From positions 1 through 64,000 of the forward strand of contig DASUFE010000088.1 of assembly GCA_036274675.1 (NCBI GenBank): a stretch of DNA of 64,000 nucleotides. Direction: 5' to 3'. The notes beneath the pieces were generated by a model that was not told where the DNA came from, searched no databases, and saw nothing but the letters and a program-made list of their open reading frames with translations. Position numbers and translations under genes: made by a program. Position 1 is the stretch's first letter, and each line of letters begins with the position of its first letter. This document shows positions 7,820 to 16,494 of the stretch, piece after piece. This DNA is from DASUFE01 sp036274675. Its GTDB lineage: Bacteria > Pseudomonadota > Gammaproteobacteria > HTCC5015.

Positions 7820-8695
7820 TTAAAAGGATTTATCGAGGAAGTCGTAGAGGTAGTGCAGGACGAGGCCGATAAAGATGACCATGCCGAGGTAGTGGTTACT
7901 GAGGAAAGCCTTGAAGCAATCGTCGCGCTGCCGGTGCCGCAGCAGAAAATATTGATAAACGACCAGGCCCATCGCGACGGCGAGGCTGCAGTAATAGACC
8001 GCGCTCATATGCAGGCGCTGACCGACCAGCAGCAGCGCGAACAGCATCATGCCTTGCAGCAGCATGGTAATGGCCACGTCCGCCTCGCCGAACAGGATCG
8101 CGGTCGACTTGATTCCGATTTTGATATCGTCGTCGCGGTCGACCATCGCATACATCGTGTCATAGGCGGTAGTCCACAATACGGTGGCGATGAACAGCAG
8201 CCAGCCGACAATGGGCACGGTGCCCGACTGCGCGGCAAAGGCCATCGGCACCGACCAGCCGAAAGCGGCCCCCAGCACCACCTGGGGCAGATAGGTGTGC
8301 CTTTTGGCGAAAGGATAAGCGGCCGCCAGCGCCGCGGCGATGAACGAGAGCTGGACAGTCAGTGGATTGGTGAGCAACACCAAGCCGAAGGCGAGCGCCA
8401 GCAGTATCAGGAAAACACCAATGGCTTCGGCTGCACGGATCCGCCCCGCTGCCAGCGGCCGGTCACGCGTGCGCTCGACATGCGGGTCGATGTTACGGTC
8501 CGCGTAATCGTTGATGGCGCAACCCGCCGAGCGCATTAGTACCACGCCCGCGACGAATATCAACAACAGTTTGAAGTTCGGATGACCTTCGCCGGCGATC
8601 CATAAGGCCCACAATGTGGGCCAGAGCAGCAGGTAAATGCCGATCGGCCGGTCGAGACGGCACAGTCGGCCGTACTGGATCAGACGCTCGCGCAC
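7820..8695 (-). CDS. ubiA: 4-hydroxybenzoate octaprenyltransferase UbiA
   Basis: The 291-residue integral membrane prenyltransferase attaches the polyprenyl tail to 4-hydroxybenzoate in ubiquinone synthesis. Both Asp-rich motifs are present: NDYADRNID (residues 62-70) and YAMVDRDDDIKIG (near 185). Start is GTG 8695; no ATG lies upstream before the in-frame stop, and the N-terminus RLIQYGRLCRLDRPIG matches the family. Works with ubiE, ubiJ and ubiB at 21-25 kb in this window. No chorismate lyase gene is adjacent, unlike in E. coli. Confidence 0.96.
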   Translation of the reverse strand: MRERLIQYGRLCRLDRPIGIYLLLWPTLWALWIAGEGHPNFKLLLIFVAGVVLMRSAGCAINDYADRNIDPHVERTRDRPLAAGRIRAAEAIGVFLILLALAFGLVLLTNPLTVQLSFIAAALAAAYPFAKRHTYLPQVVLGAAFGWSVPMAFAAQSGTVPIVGWLLFIATVLWTTAYDTMYAMVDRDDDIKIGIKSTAILFGEADVAITMLLQGMMLFALLLVGQRLHMSAVYYCSLAVAMGLVVYQYFLLRHRQRDDCFKAFLSNHYLGMVIFIGLVLHYLYDFLDKSF

Positions 8696-8830
8696 CAGAC
8701 GGTAGCCGGGAGAGGTCGTTATCCGCTCCAGGCGGCGCTTGCAATGCTGGTAAAAATTCTGCAGCTGGTCTTTGATGGGGTTAAACCTTATATCGGGAGC
8801 CGATCGATGCCTAGTCTAGCAAATTCCTTA

Positions 8831-9011
8831 AAAACCAAGAGAAGATTTCTCGTGGAGGCGCTGGGACGCGGGGAGCGAGTCTGGAAATATTTGGCTTCAG
8901 CCGTTAATGTGTCACTAGTCGGACAGCACTTACTTCCGTTTTTACGCGCGTTCTCCGAACACGCCTCTGCGTCCCAGCGTCACTGCGAGAGACTCTTTGG
9001 TTTTTTTTTGA
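8831..9011. repeat. Dispersed palindromic repeat (family A)
   Basis: Outer arms AACCAAGAG / CTCTTTGGTT and inner arms TTCTCGTGGAGGCGCTGGG / CAGCGTCACTGCGAGAG surround about 100 variable bases. It occupies most of the 323-base spacer between the divergent ubiA and the gamma-carbonic-anhydrase-like gene; I see no gene there. Confidence 0.72.
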
Positions 9012-9018
9012 TTTAAAC

Positions 9019-9555
9019 ATGACGATACGGAATTTTGAAAATTTCAAACCGCAGATACATCCCGACGCCTGGGTCGACGACACGGCGCTGGTGATCGGCG
9101 ATGTAACCATCGGCCGCGACAGCGGCATCTGGCCCATGTGCGTGTTGCGCGGCGATATCAATAGCATCCGCATTGGTGAGCGCACCAATATCCAGGACGG
9201 CAGCGTACTGCATGTCACTCACCGGGGTGAGCACAGCGTCATCCCCGAAGGCGCGGCGCTGAACGTGGGCAGCGGCGTTACCGTCGGTCATGGCGTGATG
9301 CTGCACGCCTGCACGATCGAGGACGATTGTCTGATCGGCATCGGCGCCATCGTCATGGACCGGGCCATCGTGCGGCGGCACGCGCTGATCGCGGCGGGCG
9401 CTGTAGTGGGACCGGGCAAGGATCTGGAAGGCGGCTATATCTGGCTCGGCAACCCGGTACGCAAGGGCCGCGCCCTGACCCCGAAGGAAATCGCGTTTTT
9501 CGAATATTCGTCCCGGCATTATGTCGAACTGAAGAACCGGCACGCCGCCAAATAG
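9019..9555 (+). CDS. Gamma-carbonic-anhydrase-like hexapeptide-repeat protein (YrdA type)
   Basis: 178 residues forming a left-handed beta-helix of hexapeptide repeats, for example VIGDVTIGRDSGIWP and GVTVGHGVMLHACTI. The metal-ligand histidines of the gamma class are visible in HVTHRG and GHGVMLH. YrdA/PaaY relatives are cytosolic trimers; only some have shown carbonic anhydrase or thioesterase activity, so the reaction is left open. ATG 9019 is preceded by a palindromic repeat rather than a clear ribosome binding site. Confidence 0.92.
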   Translation: MTIRNFENFKPQIHPDAWVDDTALVIGDVTIGRDSGIWPMCVLRGDINSIRIGERTNIQDGSVLHVTHRGEHSVIPEGAALNVGSGVTVGHGVMLHACTIEDDCLIGIGAIVMDRAIVRRHALIAAGAVVGPGKDLEGGYIWLGNPVRKGRALTPKEIAFFEYSSRHYVELKNRHAAK

Positions 9556-9718
9556 TCGCATTTCGGCCCGCATCCCCCATAGAAATTATTAATGACCCCC
9601 TAACTGGACACCCCTGGACCTTTTGGCGATACTCCCCTGCCACCCTGTCGCGGCACGAGCCGCCCGCGGGATTTCCAAATGAAGCCGGCGTCGGGCCGGC
9701 GCCGGGAGTTGAGCTCAG

Positions 9719-10768
9719 ATGCATTCCGACGAGGCTGCAAGCCCCCATTTCCGTCAGCGCAGGCAACTGCTGTTGGGGGCCGCAGCGGCTGCAGTGCTCC
9801 CATGGGGCTTATCTTCCTGCAACTCCCGCAATGGAAACGGACCGCTGGTGGTGGGGGGATTGCCCGTCACCTGCAACCTGACACTTCCCATAGCCTGCGA
9901 GGGCAAGGCCGTTAACAATGTCGCCGCCGGAGCGGGCGACGGTTTCGCTTTCGAATACAGCAAGTACAGCGGCTGGCCGGAGATAAAGGAATCGCTGATG
10001 GCCGGGCGCATCCAGGCAGCCTATATGCTGGCCCCGCTTATCATGGACCTGGCCGACAAGAATCTGCCGCTTAAGATCGTTTCGCTGGGACACCGTTCCG
10101 GCGCCGTCATTATGGTCGCCACCGGATCCCCCTATCGCAGCTTCCGCGAACTCAAGGGCAAGCGTGTCGCCATTCCGAGCCGGTTCGCGGTCGATTTCCT
10201 GTTCCTGCGCAAGATGCTGGCCCGCGAAAACATGAAGCCCGAGGATCTCGAGATAATGGAAATGCCGCCGCCGGATATGCCCGCTGCGCTGTATGCCAAA
10301 GCGGTGGACGCCTATTGCACAGGGGAGCCTTTCGGCGCGGCCGCGCAAAGCGCGGGCTATGCGCGTCCGCTGTATATGACGCGCGATGAATGGCCGCGCT
10401 ACATCTGCTGCGTGCTCACGGTGCGCGGCGAACTGATCGAGCAGAACCGTCCGCTGGTGCAGGAGCTCGTCAACTATGTCATGGGCGCAGGCAAGTGGCT
10501 GGATACGCAGCAAGCCAACCGCGACCGGGCGGTGGCTATCGCAGCGGGGCGAAAGTTTTTCAATCAGGATCCCAGGATCCTGCGGTTTGTGATGGAGAAC
10601 CCCACGGACCGCGTAACCTACGGCGACATGCACATGGTCCGCGAGGAGTTCGAGGATCTGATGCGCCAATCCGTGGCGGCCGGCACTTTAAAAAGGCCCG
10701 TCGCTTATGAAACTTATGTGGATGAAAGCTTTGCGCAAAACGCGCAGCCTGCAGCCATTCCACTTTGA
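9719..10768 (+). CDS. NitT/TauT-type ABC transporter substrate-binding protein
   Basis: 349 residues. The N-terminus has RRQLLLGAAAAAVLPWGLSSC: a paired-Arg, Tat-like signal ending at a lipobox-like Cys, so likely a periplasmic lipoprotein. The body (GWPEIKESLMAGRIQAAYML, ELKGKRVAIPS, YCTGEPFGAAAQ) is that of the nitrate/sulfonate/taurine/bicarbonate binding-protein family. First gene of an operon with a SCO protein 6 bases downstream, a cupredoxin-like protein, permease and ATPase. Copper-protein partners are not usual for this transporter class, so the substrate may be a copper-linked or other unexpected ligand. The 163-base leader has a GCGGC-ACGA-GCCGC hairpin of unknown meaning. Confidence 0.88.
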   Translation: MHSDEAASPHFRQRRQLLLGAAAAAVLPWGLSSCNSRNGNGPLVVGGLPVTCNLTLPIACEGKAVNNVAAGAGDGFAFEYSKYSGWPEIKESLMAGRIQAAYMLAPLIMDLADKNLPLKIVSLGHRSGAVIMVATGSPYRSFRELKGKRVAIPSRFAVDFLFLRKMLARENMKPEDLEIMEMPPPDMPAALYAKAVDAYCTGEPFGAAAQSAGYARPLYMTRDEWPRYICCVLTVRGELIEQNRPLVQELVNYVMGAGKWLDTQQANRDRAVAIAAGRKFFNQDPRILRFVMENPTDRVTYGDMHMVREEFEDLMRQSVAAGTLKRPVAYETYVDESFAQNAQPAAIPL

Positions 10769-10774
10769 ACCGCC

Positions 10775-11374
10775 GTGAAAACGATCCGCGCATTGTTCTG
10801 CCTCATGCTGTCGATATCGCCGCCGGCGTTTCCCGCCGGCGAATCGGCTCTCAAATCGGGCGTATTCGATCCGCCGCGGGCGGCCCCGGAGTTCAATCTG
10901 CCCGCGTCCACCGGGTCCGAATTTTCGCTCGCAAGCCAGCGCGGCAAAGTGGTGGTGCTCGGTTTCGGTTTCAGTCACTGCCCCGACGTCTGCCCCGTGA
11001 CACTGGCGACGCTGGCGCAGATGCGCAAGCAACTGGGCGAACTGGCGGAGCAGGCGCAGGTTATCTACATCACCGTGGACCCCGAACGCGACACGCCGGC
11101 GCGGTTGCGCGAATACCTGGCGCTGTTCGACAAAAGCTTTATCGGGTTAACCGGCGCGCCTGCACAGCTGAAGGCGCTGCGCGAGGCCTACGGCATCATG
11201 GCGGCGCGCGCGGAAAACAAGGATGCCCCGGACGGTTACCTGGTGCATCATTCGACCTATGTTTACCTCATCGACCGTGCGGGATTGTTGCGCGCGCTGG
11301 TTCCCTTCGGCAATAGCGCCGCGGATTTCGCGCATGACGTGCGAATTTTGTTGCAGGAGCCGGATGGAAAATGA
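10775..11374 (+). CDS. SCO1/SenC family copper chaperone
   Basis: 199 residues from GTG 10775, with a signal peptide and thioredoxin-like fold. The copper ligands are present: CPDVC (Cys69, Cys73) and the distal His in YLVHHSTY (about 157-158). SCO proteins deliver copper to periplasmic or membrane cuproenzymes, classically CuA of cytochrome oxidase. No oxidase gene is near; instead it sits inside an ABC transporter operon. The next operon gene is 193 bases away because a palindromic repeat intervenes. Confidence 0.94.
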   Translation: MKTIRALFCLMLSISPPAFPAGESALKSGVFDPPRAAPEFNLPASTGSEFSLASQRGKVVVLGFGFSHCPDVCPVTLATLAQMRKQLGELAEQAQVIYITVDPERDTPARLREYLALFDKSFIGLTGAPAQLKALREAYGIMAARAENKDAPDGYLVHHSTYVYLIDRAGLLRALVPFGNSAADFAHDVRILLQEPDGK

Positions 11375-11383
11375 AGAGAAAAA

Positions 11384-11541
11384 TGTTTCTCGCAGAGACC
11401 GCGGAGATCGCCAGACATGAATACCTGTTCGCAGAGTTTCCAAAGATCGCAATGCAGCCCGACAGCGCGCTCTCCACTTCATGGCGAGCATATCTTTTGA
11501 CTGAAGCGCCTCTGCGTGCTTCGCGAGAGGTAATTTTCTTT
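11384..11541. repeat. Dispersed palindromic repeat (family A) inside an operon
   Basis: Left arm TGTTTCTCGCAGAGACCGCG, right arm GCCTCTGCGTGCTTCGCGAGA. It separates the SCO gene from the cupredoxin-like gene within an apparent single transcription unit, so it is tolerated in mRNA. Its centre shares a module with the repeat near 51270, in opposite orientation. Confidence 0.68.
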
Positions 11542-11567
11542 TTGCCGGAATCCGCCGGGCCTAAACA

Positions 11568-12053
11568 GTGAAGCGGCGTGCTTACTTAATACCGCTGCTG
11601 GTCGTTGCGATGGCCTCAGCCCTTGTCTGGACGGCGCTGGCTCCGGTCAAGATAGACTCGCGCGAGGCCTTGTTCGAGATACCCAAGGGCACCTGGGCGC
11701 GGCGCATGGCGGGCAATAAGGTTGAAATCCTGCCGCACACGATTTACCTGACGCTCGGCCTGCAGAACGTGCTGCTGCTGAAGAATCAGGATGAAGTGCC
11801 GCAAATTTTCGGGCCGACACTGATCATGCCCGGGCAGAGCTTCAGGCTGCCCTTCGAGGTGGCTTCGGAATACCTGTTCGTGTGCAGCGCGCACGCCAGC
11901 GGACAAATGACGATCATCGTCGATCCCGAGCCGGTGCGGGGCCTGGAACGACTCAGGTGGCGAATGAGGAAGCTCGGGCGCATCGCCGCGGCGCAATTAA
12001 GGGTTGCTGATGGAGAGACGGCGGCAACAGTTCCAGAGGTTTCGGGAACCTGA
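11568..12053 (+). CDS. Exported cupredoxin-like protein
   Basis: 161 residues from GTG 11568; one N-terminal hydrophobic segment acts as signal or anchor. The C-terminal half of the domain has CSAHASGQM (Cys106, His109, Met114), exactly the Cys-X2-His-X4-Met spacing of a type 1 copper site. The N-terminal histidine ligand expected in the NxxxxxH segment is replaced by Gln79 (NQDEVPQIFGP); His57 is the only other candidate. It may bind copper weakly or in another geometry. The last 40 residues are basic and Ala-rich. Lies between SCO and the permease gene. Confidence 0.75.
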   Translation: MKRRAYLIPLLVVAMASALVWTALAPVKIDSREALFEIPKGTWARRMAGNKVEILPHTIYLTLGLQNVLLLKNQDEVPQIFGPTLIMPGQSFRLPFEVASEYLFVCSAHASGQMTIIVDPEPVRGLERLRWRMRKLGRIAAAQLRVADGETAATVPEVSGT

Positions 12054-12078
12054 TTGAAGTAAAAATAAAGGTAAGAGC

Positions 12079-12837
12079 GTGATTCAACCGAAAAAAATAT
12101 TGCCGCCGCTGGCGGTGCTGGCTGTAATCGTTGCGGCGTGGTGGAGTGTCGTCGTCTGGACAAAGAGTCCCATCTTTCCAACACCCTGGCAGGTGGTGAC
12201 CGGCGCTCTGGAGCTGATCAAGGACGGCACACTATTGGGCCATATCGGTTCCTCGTTAATGCGGGTCGGCGCCGGTTTTCTGCTGGCGGTGGTAATCGCG
12301 GTTCCGTTGGGACTGTGGATCGGACGGGTGGACGCGGCCTATGTTACTCTGAATCCTGTATTCCAGATCCTGCGGCCTATTTCGCCCATCGCCTGGATTC
12401 CGATCGCCATTCTGTGGTTCGGCGTCGGCAACGCCTCGCCGATCTTCCTGATTTTCATCGCGGCGGTATTCCCGTTGATCGTGCAGACGGCCGCCGGCGT
12501 CCACACCATAGAGCAGCGTTATTTGCGAGCAGCCGAGAATTTCGGCGTGTCGCGTTCCCGGCTGTTCCGACAGGTGATCATTCCTGCGGTGTTACCCGAG
12601 ATCATCGTCGGCATGCGCATCTCGCTGGGAGTAGGCTGGCTGGTGGTGGTTGCCGCGGAAATGATCGCACTGCGCTCCGGACTTGGTTACCTCATTATGG
12701 ACTCGCGAAACGCCGGCAACCGTTACGATCTGGTGATTGCGGGCATGATTATCATCGGTCTGATCGGGCTGCTGCTTGACGGGCTCATGCGTTTGTTCGA
12801 AGGACTCAAATCGGTAAGGTGGCGTTATGCTCGCTAA
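12079..12837 (+). CDS. NitT/TauT-type ABC transporter permease
   Basis: 252 residues from GTG 12079, about six membrane helices, with the EAA-loop region RYLRAAENFGVSRSRLFRQVIIPAVLP (split here at residues about 140-165) that contacts the ATPase. The fold is that of SsuC/TauC/NrtB permeases. It overlaps the ATPase gene by 11 bases, implying translational coupling. Confidence 0.93.
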   Translation: MIQPKKILPPLAVLAVIVAAWWSVVVWTKSPIFPTPWQVVTGALELIKDGTLLGHIGSSLMRVGAGFLLAVVIAVPLGLWIGRVDAAYVTLNPVFQILRPISPIAWIPIAILWFGVGNASPIFLIFIAAVFPLIVQTAAGVHTIEQRYLRAAENFGVSRSRLFRQVIIPAVLPEIIVGMRISLGVGWLVVVAAEMIALRSGLGYLIMDSRNAGNRYDLVIAGMIIIGLIGLLLDGLMRLFEGLKSVRWRYAR

Positions 12838-13570
12838 AATCGCCGTCAAGAACGTTTCCAAGAATTTCGTCTCCGACAAGGCCGTATACGTACTGCCGGT
12901 GGTGGACGATATTAGCCTGGAAGTCGAGAGCGGCAAATTCCTGGCCATCATCGGCCCTTCGGGCTGTGGCAAATCGACTTTGATGAAAATGTTGACGGGG
13001 TTTGAGCGACCCGATACGGGCCATATCGTCGTCGATGGCAAACCGCATGACCGTCCGGATCGCAACAGCATTCTGATATCGCAGCACGGCTCGGTATTTC
13101 CCTGGATGACCGTGCGGCGGAACCTGATGTTCGGGCTCGATCACGACGACCGCAAGAGCGCGGAACTGGCGGATCACTATGCAGAGCTGGTTGGGTTGAA
13201 AGGCTTTGAAAATGCCTATCCTCACGAATTGTCCGGCGGCATGTTAAAGCGCGTCGAGATCGCACGCGCGCTGGTCGTCAAACCCGAAATCCTCTACATG
13301 GACGAACCCTTCTCCGCGCTGGATGCGCTCACCAACCTCAAAATGCGCAAGGAGCTGCTGCGTATCCTGGACGAGGAGCGCCATACCGTTGTATTGATCA
13401 CCCACGACGTCGAAGAGGCGATACACCTGGCCGACCGCATCATCGTGCTGTCCAAACGTCCCGCGCGAATCCAGGCCAGCTTCGATGTCAGCTTCCAGCA
13501 TCCGCGCAAGCTGTCGAGCCCGGAAGCGCAGAAACTCAAGGAATCCATCCTGCGCGAACTCGGGCTTTGA
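12827..13570 (+). CDS. NitT/TauT-type ABC transporter ATP-binding protein
   Basis: 247 residues with Walker A GPSGCGKST, Q-loop ISQHGSVFPWMTV, signature LSGGMLKR, Walker B ILYMDEPFSALD and switch His in LITHDVEEA. This is a complete SsuB/TauB/NrtD-type ATPase. Last gene of the operon beginning at 9719; a palindromic repeat follows and may end transcription. Confidence 0.95.
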   Translation: MLAKIAVKNVSKNFVSDKAVYVLPVVDDISLEVESGKFLAIIGPSGCGKSTLMKMLTGFERPDTGHIVVDGKPHDRPDRNSILISQHGSVFPWMTVRRNLMFGLDHDDRKSAELADHYAELVGLKGFENAYPHELSGGMLKRVEIARALVVKPEILYMDEPFSALDALTNLKMRKELLRILDEERHTVVLITHDVEEAIHLADRIIVLSKRPARIQASFDVSFQHPRKLSSPEAQKLKESILRELGL

Positions 13571-13601
13571 GCGCTTCGCGTCGTCAGGATTTTTATAATT
13601 T

Positions 13602-13704
13602 ACTCTCGCGGAGACGCAGGGAACGCCGAGAATAAAAATTAAAAATGAATTAATATTTTTTATCGCTGCGGCCTCTGCGTCACTGCGCCCCCGCGAGAAA
13701 CTCT
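13602..13704. repeat. Dispersed palindromic repeat (family A)
   Basis: Left arm CTCTCGCGGAGACGCAGG, right arm CCTCTGCGTCACTGCG with CCGCGAGAAACTC beyond it, AT-rich centre. Confidence 0.75.
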
Positions 13705-13737
13705 GGTTTCTTTTGAATTACACCCTTGGAGGTAGCG

Positions 13738-14187
13738 ATGAAAGGGGAAAGCAAGGATATTGCCGCCGGCGAGGTATGGGTCGAGGAAACCGGGCAAGGT
13801 TTGATCAACCGCATACTGACTCATAAACACGAAATCTACGCGGACGAGCCGGAGGATATCGGCGGGCAGGATCTGGCGCCCGACCCCTATGCATTATTAC
13901 TGTCGGCGCTCGGCGCCTGCACCTCCATGACGCTGCGCCTCTACGCCAGACACAAGCAGCTGCCTTTACAACACGTACGCGTAAGGCTGCGCCACAGCAA
14001 ACGGCACGCGGAAGATTGCGAAGACTGCAACGACAAGCACGCCATGCTGGACCACATCGAGCGTGAAATCGAACTGACCGGAGAGCTCAGCCAGGCCCAG
14101 CGCGAACGCCTGCTCGAAATCGCCAACAAATGTCCGGTGCACAGGACGCTGACATCCAAAATAAAAATCGATTCTAAATTAATTTGA
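13738..14187 (+). CDS. OsmC/Ohr family protein
   Basis: 149 residues from ATG 13738, with GGAGG at 13728-13732. The family's two reactive cysteines are visible in LGACTSMT and KCPVHRTL, and PDPYALLLSALGAC is a typical OsmC segment. A central insertion with HAEDCEDCNDKH is seen in the YhfA-like branch. OsmC proteins reduce organic hydroperoxides, using lipoylated partners as electron donor in some cases; the substrate here is not known. It is flanked on both sides by palindromic repeats, so it is probably transcribed alone. Confidence 0.9.
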   Translation: MKGESKDIAAGEVWVEETGQGLINRILTHKHEIYADEPEDIGGQDLAPDPYALLLSALGACTSMTLRLYARHKQLPLQHVRVRLRHSKRHAEDCEDCNDKHAMLDHIEREIELTGELSQAQRERLLEIANKCPVHRTLTSKIKIDSKLI

Positions 14188-14391
14188 TTTTCTCTCACGG
14201 AGGCACGGAAAGCGCGGAGGTTTTAGTTTATAAGACGTTTTTTTCGGAGATATCAAGACGGCCTTTGGTGCGCCCTGTTAACGGATCATCCATTTTGACG
14301 ATTTCAGCAAAATTCATTATTCCTTGCCTGCTCTATAAGTCCAATCAAGTTATATCCCCGTGTTCTCCGTGCCTCCGTGAGAGAATTCTTA
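14188..14391. repeat. Dispersed palindromic repeat (family A), perfect 18-bp arms
   Basis: TCTCTCACGGAGGCACGG at about 14190 has a perfect reverse complement CCGTGCCTCCGTGAGAGA near 14384, with a 150-base AT-rich centre. It fills the spacer between the convergent OsmC and TonB-receptor genes. Best-preserved arms of the family in this window. Confidence 0.8.
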
Positions 14392-14396
14392 ATAAA

Positions 14397-16418
14397 TCAA
14401 TTGGTCCAGCTTAATTTCAGGAACGCCCCGCGCTCGTACTCCACCGGTAACGGATCGCCGTCGGTCTCGCCGTAAAACTCCACGTGCCCGGTATCGAACA
14501 TATTCTGCAGCAGCAGCGAGAGTTCGAAGCCGCGGCCGAATTCCCAGCCGTAGCGCATGTCGACCGCGGTAAACGCAGGCACTTTCGGGTCGGGCAGTTC
14601 GCTCGAATGGCGCGCCATGACGTGCAGGCGGTGATAGTCGTTGATATTGAAAGTCGAGCGCAACATAGAAGTGTGTTTCGGGTCGTTGCCGAGCGCGCGC
14701 GGCCCTTCGGGGTCGAGACTGCCCGGCTTATTCTGCAAATCCTGCCGCAACTCGGTAAGACCGCCGCTTAACAGCCACCACTCGGCAATCTGCCAGTTTG
14801 CCCAGGCTTCTACGCCTTTGCTCGAACCCTCGATGCTATTGCTGACTATAAAGGCGGATCCCAGTGGGTTGTCCTCCGGATCGGTTGGGGCCGGTTCGCC
14901 GGAACGCAGTTTGTCGTGTTCGTTGTAAAACACGGTCGCTGAATAGGAAAAGCTTGCGGAAGGCTGCGCACGCCAGCCGATTTCGGCGATATCGGATATC
15001 TCGGACTCGAAAGTCGGACCGCCGTTAATGAAATTGATGAAGGGCGGAAAACCCAGCAACACCAACTGCTCCGGGACCACGGCGCGCAGGTAGAAGTCAC
15101 GGTCGAGCCGGGCGGGAGCACGCACCGCGCGCGACAGAGCGCCCCATAACAGGTGTTCGGACGCGGGCTGCCAGGCCAGGCGCAGGTTCGGCAGGAATTC
15201 CGTGCCGGTGTAGACATTTTTCTCCCATTTGCCGCCCAGGGTCAGATCAAGCGCCGGAGATAATGCGATTTCATCCTGTATGAAAAGATTCCGCCATTTC
15301 AGGTCCTTGTCTTCGGGCATAAACAGCGTTTGCAGGGCGAGTTCGAGCGATTCCGGGTTCGCACCGTTGTCGATGCGGTCCTTCGCCTTGCGATAGCCGG
15401 CGCCAAGCAGGACGCGATTATCCGCGATGGACGGCAGGGTGTACTGTATTTCCGCATCGAGGATCGTCATTTCATCCCTGGGGATCCCGAGCAGGTTGTC
15501 ATTTTCGCGCACGGCACGGTCGAAATAGCCCTGTATCATGAATTCCGAGTCATCCTGGAATCGCCGCGTATAGCGGCCAAGAACATTCCCGCCATTAAAT
15601 TGCAATTTGTCGTCAACCAGATCGCCGCCCAGCGCGCCGTCGTAAGCATCAGTCTGCAACGTGGCCATATTCTTTCCGTCATCCAGATCGAAGCGGAATC
15701 CTGCCTGCTTACGCTCGAAAGCGTCGTCGACCGCCGCGCCATCGGTGCGCTGCATATGGTCCGATTCAATGCCCTTGGCGTAGACGCGGTAATGCCCGTT
15801 ATCGCCGAGGGCGGCGCCATAGCGGCCAGCGGTAGTGCGTTCGATGTTACCTCCGCCCACGGTTGCCAGCGCTCCCTGCGTATCCCTTGCGGAGCGGGTG
15901 ATGATATTGATCACTCCGTTCACGGCATTGGATCCCCACAGAGTTCCACCCGGGCCGCTGATGACTTCGATGCGTTCGACGTCTTCCAGCATGATTTCCT
16001 GCTGGTCCCAGAACACACCGGAAAAAACCGGCGAGTAGACCGTGCGCCCGTCGATCAATACCAGCAGCTTGTTGCCGATCGCGTTATTGAAACCGCGGGC
16101 GCTGATGGCGTAATGCCCGGCGCCAGACCGCGCCACCTGGAGGTTGGGCGCCAGGCGCAGCGCCTCGGGAATGGTGTTCGCGCCGGAATCATGAATATCC
16201 TGGCGGGTAATGACGAAGATGGAAGCCGGCGCATCGGAGAGGTTTTCCTCCTGCTTGGAAACAGAGCTGATCTTGATGCTGGAGAGCTCCTCGATGCTCA
16301 GATGCAGGAAATCGCGCGCCGCGACTTGTTGTGCATGCGCCGCCGCCATATTCAGCAGCGCAACCGTGATTCCGGAGAGAAAATAACGCCGCGTCTTCTG
16401 AAATCCCTTTCTATTCAT
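14397..16418 (-). CDS. TonB-dependent outer-membrane receptor
   Basis: 673 residues: signal peptide ending about AHA, plug domain (about 50-170, with IFVITRQDIHDSGA, GFNNAIGNKLLVLIDGRTVY and RIEVISGPGGTLWGSNAVNGVINIITR) and a beta-barrel ending in a terminal aromatic-containing strand (FLKLSWTN). Receptors of this shape import siderophores, cobalamin or other scarce ligands. No riboswitch or Fur site was recognised in the 76-base upstream spacer, and no TonB or periplasmic partner is adjacent, so the ligand is open. Confidence 0.94.
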   Translation of the reverse strand: MNRKGFQKTRRYFLSGITVALLNMAAAHAQQVAARDFLHLSIEELSSIKISSVSKQEENLSDAPASIFVITRQDIHDSGANTIPEALRLAPNLQVARSGAGHYAISARGFNNAIGNKLLVLIDGRTVYSPVFSGVFWDQQEIMLEDVERIEVISGPGGTLWGSNAVNGVINIITRSARDTQGALATVGGGNIERTTAGRYGAALGDNGHYRVYAKGIESDHMQRTDGAAVDDAFERKQAGFRFDLDDGKNMATLQTDAYDGALGGDLVDDKLQFNGGNVLGRYTRRFQDDSEFMIQGYFDRAVRENDNLLGIPRDEMTILDAEIQYTLPSIADNRVLLGAGYRKAKDRIDNGANPESLELALQTLFMPEDKDLKWRNLFIQDEIALSPALDLTLGGKWEKNVYTGTEFLPNLRLAWQPASEHLLWGALSRAVRAPARLDRDFYLRAVVPEQLVLLGFPPFINFINGGPTFESEISDIAEIGWRAQPSASFSYSATVFYNEHDKLRSGEPAPTDPEDNPLGSAFIVSNSIEGSSKGVEAWANWQIAEWWLLSGGLTELRQDLQNKPGSLDPEGPRALGNDPKHTSMLRSTFNINDYHRLHVMARHSSELPDPKVPAFTAVDMRYGWEFGRGFELSLLLQNMFDTGHVEFYGETDGDPLPVEYERGAFLKLSWTN

Positions 16419-16494
16419 GCAGGTCCCTTGCCTTTTATTTTTTCAGCTGTTGTTGAAGATAGCAGAAATTCCGCCGGGCCGGTCGGCGCGTTGA

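Noticed and set aside
9640..9700. Hairpin GCGGC-ACGA-GCCGC as a mini-ykkC (guanidine-II) riboswitch
   Set aside because: Only one hairpin with an ACGR loop is present; the second hairpin nearby has a different loop, so the class is not supported.
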